Part shown: positions 53,748-62,198 of the stretch, in pieces
Layout: every line of letters begins with the position of its first letter
Position numbering within the stretch: position 1 is the stretch's first letter
Assembly: GCA_028278545.1 (NCBI GenBank)
Contig: JANQED010000132.1
Span: 154,874 to 218,873, forward strand
DNA from: Anaerolineales bacterium
GTDB lineage: Bacteria; Chloroflexota; Anaerolineae; Anaerolineales; UBA11858
DNA length: 64,000 bases
Reading direction: 5' to 3'
Notes under the pieces: generated by a model
What the model saw: only the letters and a program-made list of their open reading frames with translations
Database searches by the model: none
Told to the model about the DNA's origin: nothing
Position numbers and translations under genes: made by a program

Positions 53748-55319
53748 TTAGCTTCCCCCATTTAGTTGGCCCATAAGCGATATCAACAGGATCAACATCA
53801 AAAAAGCCCACAAAACGCCGCCCTCCCCTTCTAAGATCAAGGATATTGAAGAAAAAAAGCGGCTGATATATCGATAGAGCCACCAAAACACGCGATACAT
53901 CCATTCCAGGGAGAGCAAACCATGCAAATTGGCCGATATTGGTGATGGCAGCGCAGTCTCCCGCCGACTGAGATACCAAAAAGCAGCCGCAGGGACAATC
54001 GCAAGCACTCCCCCCCACCAGCCAACAGTCAAGATCGGCAAACCAGATTGTTGAGACAATCCATGGGAGATAGCAATCCCCCAATGGGTAACAACCAACA
54101 CGATCAATCCAAGCGGGTAGACAATAAGCATCCAACGCTCGATCGTTTCAACAGGCTTAGCCGGACGAAGGGCATGGCGAACATATCCCAGCAAGATAAG
54201 TGCATGAGCGACACTGAATATAAGAATAAGCAAGAGATTTAAATCATTGTAGAGAGTCCCACCACGCCAGGCGGGGGTAAAGGGAAATAGTGATAAGCCA
54301 AGGCACCCAAGCAAAACTAAAATAGACACCAACCGAGTTCGATAGGATGCCAAAAACAATACCCCCCCAGACATCAGCAACGCCACCCCCCATGCCATGC
54401 TCGCCTCCGGAAGATGATATACTGCGGAAACCAATGCCATCGTCGCCATCCCTAAAATCCAATATGGTCGCCCATCAAGTTTATTGGGAGCTTGAGACCA
54501 GGAAAATCCACCGTACAAAGCAGACACCGCAGCTACGGCAAGCAAATAGGGCTGCCACCCTGCAGGCACACCCACCTGTGCTACACGCGCCAGGATGACC
54601 AAGCTGCTGGCAACCGGCGCCAATCGAACGATCGTACCCAATCCGCTTCGCAATGGCGGCTCCTGCAAGAAGGCCTGGTGAGGCGGCAATACGCCCAAAC
54701 GTAGTCCAACGGCCACGAGCAGCAAACCGCTGACTTTAGGGTCAATCGCTTCAAAAACCAGCTTTGAATCCGACGAGATAGCCAGCAGTGTAGCAGCCAA
54801 CACCACAAATAGCCCCGCCAAACGGACTGACATGGCAACCACCACCCTCTCTCTCTGCTCGCTCGTTGGAACTCTCTGCAGTAGCAGGAAGGTTTCTGAC
54901 AAATCCAAGATGGCCCAAGCGAGCATCAACGTAAGTGGATTCTGAGCAAAAATAGCCAATAGACCCAAGCCAGTCATTGCCAAGCTGGCCGCCCAGGCAT
55001 CAGGGTCAATATCTATGAATTGCAAGGTGTCGGTAAGCAGAACTGCTGGAGGAAAGGCAGCGAGAGCAGCCGCATAGACCCAGGAGATATCATCCAAGAG
55101 CAAAGTCGGCGTGGCAGAGAATAAGCTCTCTGGCTTCCACTGCATGAGCAAAATGATCATCGGCTGTTGTGAACGTGAAACCAGGATCAGTACCCAGGCA
55201 ATCAAGGATCCCCCAAATGCCAGAAACCACAAATAACCGGCGCGTATCTGAAACCGGCCCAGCACCAGAATGATCACTGTAATCAAAAATAGAAGAAGGA
55301 TCGAAATAAAGATCAGCAT
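53748..55319 (-). CDS. Large antiporter-like (NuoL/M-related) membrane subunit
   Basis: About 523 residues from an ATG at 55319; an upstream TTG at 55367 is possible. About fourteen hydrophobic helices. Residues near 205-235 (GLRLGVLPPHQAFLQEPPLRSG) hold the position of the Proton_antipo_M core but are strongly diverged. The C-terminal extension (EWMYRVFWWLYRYISRFFSS) resembles the amphipathic lateral helix of NuoL. With its partners it may form a proton or sodium channel with altered translocation residues. First membrane gene after the SH3-like lipoprotein. Substrate and electron partner unknown. Confidence 0.75.
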   Translation of the reverse strand: MLIFISILLLFLITVIILVLGRFQIRAGYLWFLAFGGSLIAWVLILVSRSQQPMIILLMQWKPESLFSATPTLLLDDISWVYAAALAAFPPAVLLTDTLQFIDIDPDAWAASLAMTGLGLLAIFAQNPLTLMLAWAILDLSETFLLLQRVPTSEQRERVVVAMSVRLAGLFVVLAATLLAISSDSKLVFEAIDPKVSGLLLVAVGLRLGVLPPHQAFLQEPPLRSGLGTIVRLAPVASSLVILARVAQVGVPAGWQPYLLAVAAVSALYGGFSWSQAPNKLDGRPYWILGMATMALVSAVYHLPEASMAWGVALLMSGGVLFLASYRTRLVSILVLLGCLGLSLFPFTPAWRGGTLYNDLNLLLILIFSVAHALILLGYVRHALRPAKPVETIERWMLIVYPLGLIVLVVTHWGIAISHGLSQQSGLPILTVGWWGGVLAIVPAAAFWYLSRRETALPSPISANLHGLLSLEWMYRVFWWLYRYISRFFSSISLILEGEGGVLWAFLMLILLISLMGQLNGGS

Positions 55320-55379
55320 GACAGATAACCAGTGAGGAATAATAGCCCACTGGCCTGATCTATGCAAGAGATGAGGCGA

Positions 55380-56210
55380 TTAAGGCCAGAGAACCTGCAC
55401 CGGCGAAGAATAGCCCAGTTTGTTAACCACAAATAGCTTTGCCGATGAATTCCCAGAACAATCTGTTTTATCTTGAAGCGTATACGCTGTCTTCGTTGTT
55501 ACGTCGATCCACTCCAAAACGAATTGTCCGTTACAGATATTGGCTTTAATCAGGTAATGCAGATCGACAGCCTGTGGTGCAGCATTCCAGGTTACCACAA
55601 CCTTACCCCCATCCCTGGTAGCCCCGACACCGGTCGCTGAAGGTACTGCTGAGTTGATCGGCGGGTCTGTGGGCACATTCGGCACGGAATCCAGATCACC
55701 TGTCACAACCACCGCCGAAGCCGCCACCCAGCAGTGATACGCAAACCCCTCCATCTGAATCCACAACCAATTGGCGGCATAATCACGCCCATCCACCTGA
55801 GCGGTAGCCCCATCTCGGAACAGCCCTGCCACCAGATACACGGTATTGGGACCCCATCGACAATTAACATTCCCCTGCGCGCTGGCAGTGGCCGTCTCAG
55901 GGGTTGACGTCGGTGTTATGGTTGGGGTATCCGTTGGTAGTGGCGTATCTGTTGGAGTCGGCGTGTCTGAGGGGATGAGTGTAAAAGTAGACGTTAGGGT
56001 GAATGTCTGAGTGGGCGTGCTCGTAGCAGTTGGGCTTGGGGTCAGGCTGGGTGTGACGCTCGATGTAAAGGTCATTGTGGGGGTGTGGGTGGCCGTCGCG
56101 GGGGAGAAAATGTTGCTACCAGGCAGATTGCACGCGCCAAGGACTACCACTAATAAAACGGGAGATAAACCCCACAAACATTTCCGGGAAGAAAAGCGTT
56201 GGGAAGTCAT
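55380..56210 (-). CDS. SH3b-like lipoprotein with Thr/Pro-rich linker
   Basis: A 276-residue exported protein. The lipobox VLGAC puts the lipid-modified Cys at 27. A low-complexity Thr/Ser/Pro linker covers about residues 35-110 (repeats such as TPTDTPLPT). Next is a bacterial SH3-like domain (about 112-170), with NVNCRWGPNTVY and WLWIQMEGFAYHCWV. A fibronectin-like segment ends the protein. Such Ser/Thr-rich linkers are common in Chloroflexota envelope proteins. The membrane anchor likely holds it on the outer face of the cell. AGGAGGTGGAGAG precedes the ATG. It starts the operon of antiporter-like subunits. Confidence 0.83.
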   Translation of the reverse strand: MTSQRFSSRKCLWGLSPVLLVVVLGACNLPGSNIFSPATATHTPTMTFTSSVTPSLTPSPTATSTPTQTFTLTSTFTLIPSDTPTPTDTPLPTDTPTITPTSTPETATASAQGNVNCRWGPNTVYLVAGLFRDGATAQVDGRDYAANWLWIQMEGFAYHCWVAASAVVVTGDLDSVPNVPTDPPINSAVPSATGVGATRDGGKVVVTWNAAPQAVDLHYLIKANICNGQFVLEWIDVTTKTAYTLQDKTDCSGNSSAKLFVVNKLGYSSPVQVLWP

Positions 56211-56390
56211 CTCTCCACCTCCTGGCTAACTATCGGTTGTAATAGGACTTAGTTTACCCTTAAAGATACCATAAACATGCTCAAGAATTGCAAAATCCTT
56301 ACCCACGGGCTACAATACCCTCACGCCGCTACCCGGTAAGCACGACTCAGGCACAAAAAGAGCATCACATAGGAGAACTAGGACAAAATC

Positions 56391-57716
56391 ATGGCCCGTG
56401 CAACTTTTCATTTTCCAAAAGGCTTCCTTTGGGGAACCGCGACCGCATCGCATCAAGTTGAAGGAAATAATACAAACAATAACTGGCACTATTGGGAACA
56501 AGAGGGTCATATCACCCCGGGGCATGCTTGTGGACTGGCTTGCGATTGGTGGGGTGGTCGCTGGCAAGAAGACTTTGATCGTGCCTCCGAGGCCGGTCAG
56601 AATACCCATCGCCTCTCCATTGAATGGAGCCGCGTTCAACCGGCAATAGATCGCTGGGACGAGGACGCCCTGGACAACTACCGGGAGATGATTCGCGGAC
56701 TCACAGAGCGCGGACTAACCCCGATGGTAACCCTGCATCACTTCACCGATCCCCTGTGGCTGATGCACCTCGGCGGCTGGGAATACGAGCCCATTGTCGA
56801 GCACTTCGAGACCTATGTGCGCAGGGTCGTGGAGGCCCTGGGGGATTATGTAAACCTTTGGTGCACAATCAATGAACCCGATGTATATGCGGTCATGGGA
56901 TATGTCTTCGGAGATTTTCCTCCGGGCAAAAAGGACCTTGGGGCGGCATTCCAGGTGATGACCAATCTGGTGCGCGGTCACGCTGCGGCTTATCACGCCA
57001 TAAAGGAACTTCAACCTCGCTCCCGGGCGGGCATGGCGATCAACTATCGGGGAATGATGCCCGCTCGCAAATGGTCTCCTTTCGATCTCCTGCTCGCCAA
57101 AAACCTCTCACGAGTTTATAACGACTTCTTTCCCCGAGCGGCCTCGGATGGCGTTTTACGCTTCTTCACCACCAGCAAGCGCATCCCCGAAGCCAAAGGG
57201 ACTCAAGACTATATAGGGCTGAACTATTACACGCAGGAATATGTGGCCTTCAACCCCTTCGCTCCAGGCAATGTCCTCAGCAAGAATTTCTATGACCCCG
57301 AGTCGGAACTCAGTCCAACAGGCTTCATCGCCAACGAACCAGAGGGTTTCTTCCAGGCCCTTAAGTGGGGGCTGCAATTCAACGTCCCGATCTTCGTCAC
57401 CGAAAACGGCGTCGAAGACCAGGAGGACTCTATGCGCCGGCGTTATCTGATACAACACATTCACCAACTCTGGCGCGGGGTGAACTTCAATTGGCCTATC
57501 GAGGGCTACTATCATTGGAGCCTGGTGGACAACTTCGAGTGGGAGCGCGGCTGGACGCAGCGCTTCGGCCTCTGGGAACTCGACACTGAAACCCAAGAGC
57601 GGCGCAAACGCCCCAGCGCAGACCTGTACGGGGCAATCTGCAAGGAAAACGCTCTCTCATCAGAACTGGTCTCGGAGTTCGCGCCTGAGCTGCTGGAAAG
57701 CATGTTCCCCGGATGA
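56391..57716 (+). CDS. Glycoside hydrolase family 1 beta-glycosidase
   Basis: A 441-residue TIM-barrel enzyme, typical GH1 length. The acid/base is E162 in TINEPDVY and the nucleophile E338 in FVTENG. The N-terminal FLWGTATASHQVEG and the C-terminal HWSLVDNFEWERG complete the family hallmarks. It hydrolyses beta-glucosides or beta-galactosides with retention. No signal peptide, so cytoplasmic. AGGAG is upstream of the ATG. No sugar transporter is adjacent; it is followed by tRNA-Ser. Specificity is undetermined. Confidence 0.95.
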   Translation: MARATFHFPKGFLWGTATASHQVEGNNTNNNWHYWEQEGHITPGHACGLACDWWGGRWQEDFDRASEAGQNTHRLSIEWSRVQPAIDRWDEDALDNYREMIRGLTERGLTPMVTLHHFTDPLWLMHLGGWEYEPIVEHFETYVRRVVEALGDYVNLWCTINEPDVYAVMGYVFGDFPPGKKDLGAAFQVMTNLVRGHAAAYHAIKELQPRSRAGMAINYRGMMPARKWSPFDLLLAKNLSRVYNDFFPRAASDGVLRFFTTSKRIPEAKGTQDYIGLNYYTQEYVAFNPFAPGNVLSKNFYDPESELSPTGFIANEPEGFFQALKWGLQFNVPIFVTENGVEDQEDSMRRRYLIQHIHQLWRGVNFNWPIEGYYHWSLVDNFEWERGWTQRFGLWELDTETQERRKRPSADLYGAICKENALSSELVSEFAPELLESMFPG

Positions 57717-57725
57717 CATTAATGG

Positions 57726-57731
57726 TATAAT
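57726..57731 (+). promoter_or_regulatory. -10 box of tRNA-Ser
   Basis: A consensus TATAAT at 57726-57731, 30 bases before the tRNA. No convincing -35 is visible because the upstream bases belong to the GH1 gene's 3' end. Confidence 0.6.
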
Positions 57732-57761
57732 CCCGCCCGCTTTTGGGGAAAGCCTATCTAG

Positions 57762-57853
<92 letters not shown>

Positions 57854-57888
57854 AAAAATAGAGACGCTGCATCTGCGTCTCTATTTTT
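57854..57888. terminator. Bidirectional intrinsic terminator
   Basis: AAAAATAGAGACGC and GCGTCTCTATTTTT, a perfect 14-bp stem with a seven-base loop and T-runs for both strands. It ends the tRNA-Ser transcript and the convergent hemerythrin gene. Confidence 0.92.
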
Positions 57889-57910
57889 ATACAGCAGATT
57901 TGGGAAAACC

Positions 57911-58363
57911 CTATTCTTTGCTGCGGCGCTCCTCCCATTGCGCCCCCAATTCCAACAATTTAGCTTCCCCTAAGATCTCCTCCGCTAACGGAAAAGTTTC
58001 GTTCTCTTCTCTGGCAAAGTGCGCCCGGGCGACCTTGATCGCTTGCAGCAATGTCCGCCGGGCATGGCCCATGCGCTTAATATCCTCAAGATGCCCCAGC
58101 ACATCCTGCATCAACTGCTCGATGCGGGTATGATCCTGGCGGACTTTCCTCACGGATTCATCTGACCCCATTTCAGCTTCCAAAGCATCAAACAGGAGTT
58201 CCTCTTCAAGTTCTGCGTGTTCATAAAGCGTTGAGGCGAGCTCTGCTCCCGGTATTTTTACCTCAGCCAATGTCTTCACATCACCGGGGATAACCGCCTC
58301 AAGCTGATCGAACCAAGCATACAACTCTTCGTGTTCGGCAACAAAGGCATCCGTTATTTTCAT
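57911..58363 (-). CDS. Hemerythrin-domain protein
   Basis: A 150-residue four-helix bundle. Iron ligands can be seen as H11 (AEHEELYAWF), H49 and E53 (LYEHAELEEELLF), a His near 78 (RQDHTRIE), and His in ARAHFAREENETFP. It could bind O2 or NO, or repair iron-sulfur centres as YtfE/RIC proteins do. GAGGA precedes the ATG. It lies near nirS and an NnrS-like gene, so an NO-related role is plausible. Confidence 0.88.
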   Translation of the reverse strand: MKITDAFVAEHEELYAWFDQLEAVIPGDVKTLAEVKIPGAELASTLYEHAELEEELLFDALEAEMGSDESVRKVRQDHTRIEQLMQDVLGHLEDIKRMGHARRTLLQAIKVARAHFAREENETFPLAEEILGEAKLLELGAQWEERRSKE

Positions 58364-58427
58364 GCTGTCCTCACAATATAATCATCTTCTAAGTCCCCGC
58401 TATTTTACCAGGGTATTTCAGGAACAA

Positions 58428-59495
58428 TCATTCATGCCCACGAAAAACCGCGATCATCCCAAAGTACATCATCACAACAATCACATTGATCAGACCGCCC
58501 CACAGGCGCGCCCAGCCTAACCCGGCCAATTCGCCAACCGTGCGCAGTAAGAGAGAAGCATGCAATAAGGCCAAAGGAATATAAAAGGGTGGCCGATATT
58601 GGATATTCAAACCCAGCACTGCCGGGAAGATGATCGGGGCGTGTCCAAACACCATGGCGAAGACAAAACCCAGGAACACCCCATGGAGCATAGCATCATA
58701 GATGGGCCCGGCAGCCACCCCGCCATAGATAAGCCCCATCACGCCAGAAAACAGCAGCCAACCATACCCGCTGAGCAAACATACGGCGATGAAACGCGTC
58801 AACCCTTCCTGCTGCACAGTCCTTCGAGCGATGTCATAGCGCAGCAGCCAGATAGCCAATCCCAATATACCGGCGCTGGCGATATGGACGCCCCAATCCC
58901 AGGCCAACAGCATCACCACCAACCCTGCCAGATAGAGGACCGTTACCAGGGCAAAGGATGTATTGCTGAATTGTGAGCGCGGCACCATGCGGCTCAATTC
59001 TAGGCGCTCTCCGGCGATGGTCAGGACGAGGAAACCCGCCCACCACAGGACAAACGTGTAAACCGGCCAGCCAAACAGCCACAAGAGATTACCCACCAAC
59101 AAAGCCACCGCGCCCAGGGCCATCACGAGTGTGTAGCCAGCCAGGTGCTGCCTGAGGACAACGACAAAAACCAATACCAGCCAGGCGCTGCCCAAGCTGA
59201 GCAAGATGGGCCCAATCTGCCCCCCGACGCCAGAAGCTAACAGCACGCCGCCAACACCATTCAGCAAGGGGCTCAGATAGGTCCAACGTTTTCCGGCGGC
59301 GACGGCGCGCTCCAGGCTGATCAGCGTGCCAAAGAAACCGGCCACCATCAAAGGGCCATGACTGAGGGGCAATTGGGGCTGGAGCGCAGGCCATTGCCAA
59401 CCCAACCGCAGTAGGCCCGCCCAGGCAGCCGCGATCAAAGCAATCACAGCCAACAGCATCAGCGGGAAGTGGTAATTCTTGTTCGAAGAATCCAT
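58428..59495 (-). CDS. NnrS-like polytopic membrane protein
   Basis: A 355-residue protein with about eleven to twelve hydrophobic helices. Conserved polar residues in the membrane match NnrS-like proteins: SHGPLMVAGFFGTLISLERAVA near residues 44-65, GERLELSRMVP, and MLHGVFLGFVFAMVFGHAP near 265-285. The His residues may bind haem or copper. NnrS proteins protect against nitrosative stress during denitrification. It is downstream of the cupin gene in a small operon that sits beside nirS. Assignment is by memory of family motifs, so moderate. Confidence 0.7.
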   Translation of the reverse strand: MDSSNKNYHFPLMLLAVIALIAAAWAGLLRLGWQWPALQPQLPLSHGPLMVAGFFGTLISLERAVAAGKRWTYLSPLLNGVGGVLLASGVGGQIGPILLSLGSAWLVLVFVVVLRQHLAGYTLVMALGAVALLVGNLLWLFGWPVYTFVLWWAGFLVLTIAGERLELSRMVPRSQFSNTSFALVTVLYLAGLVVMLLAWDWGVHIASAGILGLAIWLLRYDIARRTVQQEGLTRFIAVCLLSGYGWLLFSGVMGLIYGGVAAGPIYDAMLHGVFLGFVFAMVFGHAPIIFPAVLGLNIQYRPPFYIPLALLHASLLLRTVGELAGLGWARLWGGLINVIVVMMYFGMIAVFRGHE

Positions 59496-59509
59496 CTTTC
59501 GGTACAGGG

Positions 59510-59827
59510 TTAAAGCAAGATCAAGAGCATCACCAGGCGGCTCTCCGCAACAATGCTGTGCGGCAGATGGGGTGCCATGTGCACCCAGGTGCCCGGGCCG
59601 GCGGGTTTCTCATCATCACCCAGAGTCAAACGTGCTTCACCCTCTAGAAAATGCAGGATAGCTGGCTTTGCCGCTGTGTGTTCAGAGAGTTCCTGGCCGG
59701 GAGCGAAACCAAAAAGGATCGCTTTGAGCTGATCATCTTCATAATACGTCCGGCTGACGATGCTGTCCGGGGGAATCTCCGGCAGCAAATCGATCAAGTC
59801 ATCATAGTAAGAATATTGGACTGTCAT
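59510..59827 (-). CDS. Single-domain cupin
   Basis: A 105-residue small cupin. The metal-binding pattern is reduced: one acidic-His motif (SEHTAAKPAILHFLEGEARL) and a later WVHMAPHLPHSI. Such proteins are often of unknown role in denitrifying clusters. The ATG at 59827 is chosen because AAAGG lies at proper distance; an ATG six bases earlier is too close. Fifteen bases upstream of the NnrS-like gene. Confidence 0.82.
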   Translation of the reverse strand: MTVQYSYYDDLIDLLPEIPPDSIVSRTYYEDDQLKAILFGFAPGQELSEHTAAKPAILHFLEGEARLTLGDDEKPAGPGTWVHMAPHLPHSIVAESRLVMLLILL

Positions 59828-59898
59828 GGGCATTTCCTTTGCTCATCATATGAAATGGGTGTTCTTGTGGCGCACTTTCGGAAGTCGAGCCTGTCCTC

Positions 59899-60198
59899 TC
59901 ACCCCCAACCAAGGGTTTGTCTGGCCTTTTGGGACATCATCCGCGGACTCCAGGGGGGGTCCCAGACCAGTTCGATCTTTACATTTCGGGCAGCGTGAAA
60001 TTTCGCCCGGATGGTGTTTTCGACATTCCGGGTGATGACCGCATGCAACGGGCAGGTGGGAGAAGTCATGGTCATTTTGACATCAACGGCATCAGGTCGC
60101 ACCTTCAAATCATACACCAACCCCAAATCGACGATGTTGACACCGACTTCGGGATCGATCACAAAGCGCAAAGCCTCTCGTACCTGCTCTTCATCCAC
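59899..60198 (-). CDS. DUF59/MIP18-type metal-sulfur cluster assembly factor
   Basis: About 99 residues from a GTG at 60198; an ATG at 60213 overlapping the previous gene is possible. The sequence VREALRFVIDPEVGVNIVDLGLVYDLKV, then MTMTSPTCPLHAVI with the conserved Cys, is typical of the SufT/PaaD-like family used in Fe-S cluster delivery. Situated between DUF1858 and cupin genes. It may serve an Fe-S or haem d1-related protein here. Confidence 0.9.
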   Translation of the reverse strand: MDEEQVREALRFVIDPEVGVNIVDLGLVYDLKVRPDAVDVKMTMTSPTCPLHAVITRNVENTIRAKFHAARNVKIELVWDPPWSPRMMSQKARQTLGWG

Positions 60199-60202
60199 GC
60201 AG

Positions 60203-60430
60203 CTACTCCTCATCCTCCACGTGATCAGTCTGGATCACCAGATTCAGTTCGTCCAAGACCTGCTCGACAGGAAGACCATATATCTTCAAAGCATCCTCCA
60301 GGGTGTCAAAACTGGACATATAACACCCCACGCAAATCATGCGATACTTGAGAAAAACCGGGATGGTCATCGGCCAGGTATTGGTGATATCTGCCATACG
60401 CAGATCTGGGGTAATGGTGCGTTCGTTCAT
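60203..60430 (-). CDS. DUF1858-domain protein
   Basis: A 75-residue protein. After an ITPDLRMADITNTWP start, the conserved CVGC motif occurs with residues such as FLKYRMICVGCYMSSFDTLEDALKIYG. The two Cys may be redox-active or bind metal. DUF1858 proteins are often found with anaerobic respiration and Fe-S genes. The gene heads a small operon of DUF59, cupin and the NnrS-like protein, four bases before the next start. Confidence 0.88.
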   Translation of the reverse strand: MNERTITPDLRMADITNTWPMTIPVFLKYRMICVGCYMSSFDTLEDALKIYGLPVEQVLDELNLVIQTDHVEDEE

Positions 60431-60584
60431 GGCGATCCGCAAATACTATATCCAATCTCCCAGGGAGAGTCTTTGAGGCAGCGCAAACTCGCCGCTAGTC
60501 TGGTTGAGACCATAATACTCTCGTAATAATTGATTGCTACAATGAGGCAAATCCAAGAACAGACAAATTTGAAGGAAGTTCACG

Positions 60585-62144
60585 ATGCGCACAATTTTAT
60601 TGGTAAGTTTCCTGATTTTGATGACCGCCTGTGCATCCTCAGGCGAATCAGCGCCTCCCCCCTCTCCAACATCCATCCCAAATTCAGCGCAGGCTATGCT
60701 GACAGAAGCATCTCCAGGTGATTTGGAGGAGCAGAACTCACCATCGGCCGCTGAAACGCCCCCCGCAGAGCTCGAAGCTGCCGATTCGGAAGACCCCGCC
60801 ACACGCCTGATGTATCAGCTTTTGACCACCGGCGGCGCGGAGCTGCAAGAGAGCGTCAATGCCATCATCGAATCAGGCGATTCACGCTTCATAGCCGTAT
60901 TCCTGGAACTGCTGCGAGCCAATCAGATAGGCATATACAGCGGTATCGATTACCAGGAAAATATTGCCATTTTAGAAAGAATAAGCAGCCAACCTTTCGG
61001 CGGAGATTGGCCTGCTTGGATTGAGTGGTACGGCGGCACCGAATTGGTCCCGCCCCCGGGCTTTATCGGCTGGAAGGGCCAACTGCTGAGCGCCATTGAC
61101 CTCGGTTTCGGTATCTTTCTGCAGGACGATCACCCCTCCACGATCCGCGTGGAGGAGATCGTGTGGGGCGGCGTGGTGGTAGATGGCATCCCGGCGCTCG
61201 ACCATGCTACCATGATCGGGGCTGTCGAGGCCGATTACCTGGAACCAGACGAACCGGTCTTCGGCATTTCGATCAACGGAGACCACCGCGCCTATCCCTT
61301 GCGTATCCTGGATTGGCATGAGATGGCTAATGATACCGTTGGCGGTGTGCCGGTTTCATTGGCTTACTGTACTCTATGCGGTGCGGGCATCGCCTTCGAC
61401 GGGCGCGCATCGGATGGAGAAACCTACACTTTTGGTTCATCGGGCTTCCTCTACCGCTCCAACAAACTGATGTACGACCGGAATACGTCTACGCTTTGGA
61501 ACCAGCTTACCGGTGAACCAGTCCTGGGCGAATTGGTCGGGTCAGATATCCAATTGAATTTGCTGCCCGTTGTCCTCACCACCTGGGAAGCCTGGCTGGC
61601 ACAACACCCGGACACCCTGGTGCTGGATATCAACACCGGGTACCAACGCCCGTATTTTCCCGGGGCGGCTTACGGTGATTATTTTGCATATCAAGACACC
61701 ATGTTCCCCGTCTGGCAGCGCAGCGATCTGCTGGACACCAAAGAACGGGTCTACACCCTGCACATCGAGGGTATCCCGAAAGCCTATCCTGTCAGTCTGC
61801 TGACAGAAGAACAAGTCGTCAACGACACGATTGGGGATACGCCGCTCGTCCTGATTGCCGCTCGAGGGGAGATCTATGTAGATGGTGAGAGCCAACGTGT
61901 CGGCCCGGTCGTCTACAACGCTGGGGGCGAGGTACGGGCATATAACCGCCTGGACGACACCTTCACCCCCGGCCCTGATGCGGATACAGTCCTGGACTCA
62001 GCCGGTCGGCCCTGGCAAATCACCGAAGAAGCCCTCCTCGGGCCGGATGGGGAAACGGCCCCCAGGGTAAACGGCCATCTGGCTTATTGGTTTGGCTGGT
62101 ACACGTTCTTTCCTAATACCCTGATCTACGAGTCAGCCGAGTAA
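60585..62144 (+). CDS. DUF3179-domain lipoprotein
   Basis: A 519-residue secreted protein. The signal ends in the lipobox MTAC (Cys16), followed by a Pro/Ser/Ala-rich linker to about residue 60. The main part is the DUF3179 domain (about 180-440), with DDHPSTIRVEEIVWGGVVVDGIPAL, YCTLCGAGIAFDGR (two Cys) and LWNQLTGEPVLGEL. Function of DUF3179 proteins is unknown. It is convergent with nirS and shares a terminator hairpin at the 3' end. GAAGGAAG precedes the ATG. Confidence 0.88.
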   Translation: MRTILLVSFLILMTACASSGESAPPPSPTSIPNSAQAMLTEASPGDLEEQNSPSAAETPPAELEAADSEDPATRLMYQLLTTGGAELQESVNAIIESGDSRFIAVFLELLRANQIGIYSGIDYQENIAILERISSQPFGGDWPAWIEWYGGTELVPPPGFIGWKGQLLSAIDLGFGIFLQDDHPSTIRVEEIVWGGVVVDGIPALDHATMIGAVEADYLEPDEPVFGISINGDHRAYPLRILDWHEMANDTVGGVPVSLAYCTLCGAGIAFDGRASDGETYTFGSSGFLYRSNKLMYDRNTSTLWNQLTGEPVLGELVGSDIQLNLLPVVLTTWEAWLAQHPDTLVLDINTGYQRPYFPGAAYGDYFAYQDTMFPVWQRSDLLDTKERVYTLHIEGIPKAYPVSLLTEEQVVNDTIGDTPLVLIAARGEIYVDGESQRVGPVVYNAGGEVRAYNRLDDTFTPGPDADTVLDSAGRPWQITEEALLGPDGETAPRVNGHLAYWFGWYTFFPNTLIYESAE

Positions 62145-62148
62145 GGCC

Positions 62149-62187
62149 CAACGGGTGTCGATGAAACTGACACCCGTTGACGTTTTC
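62149..62187. terminator. Hairpin between the convergent DUF3179 and nirS genes
   Basis: CAACGGGTGTC and GACACCCGTTG form a perfect 11-bp stem followed by ACGTTTTCTCC on the plus strand, so it can end the DUF3179 transcript. Confidence 0.8.
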
Positions 62188-62198
62188 TCCGATTTCAG

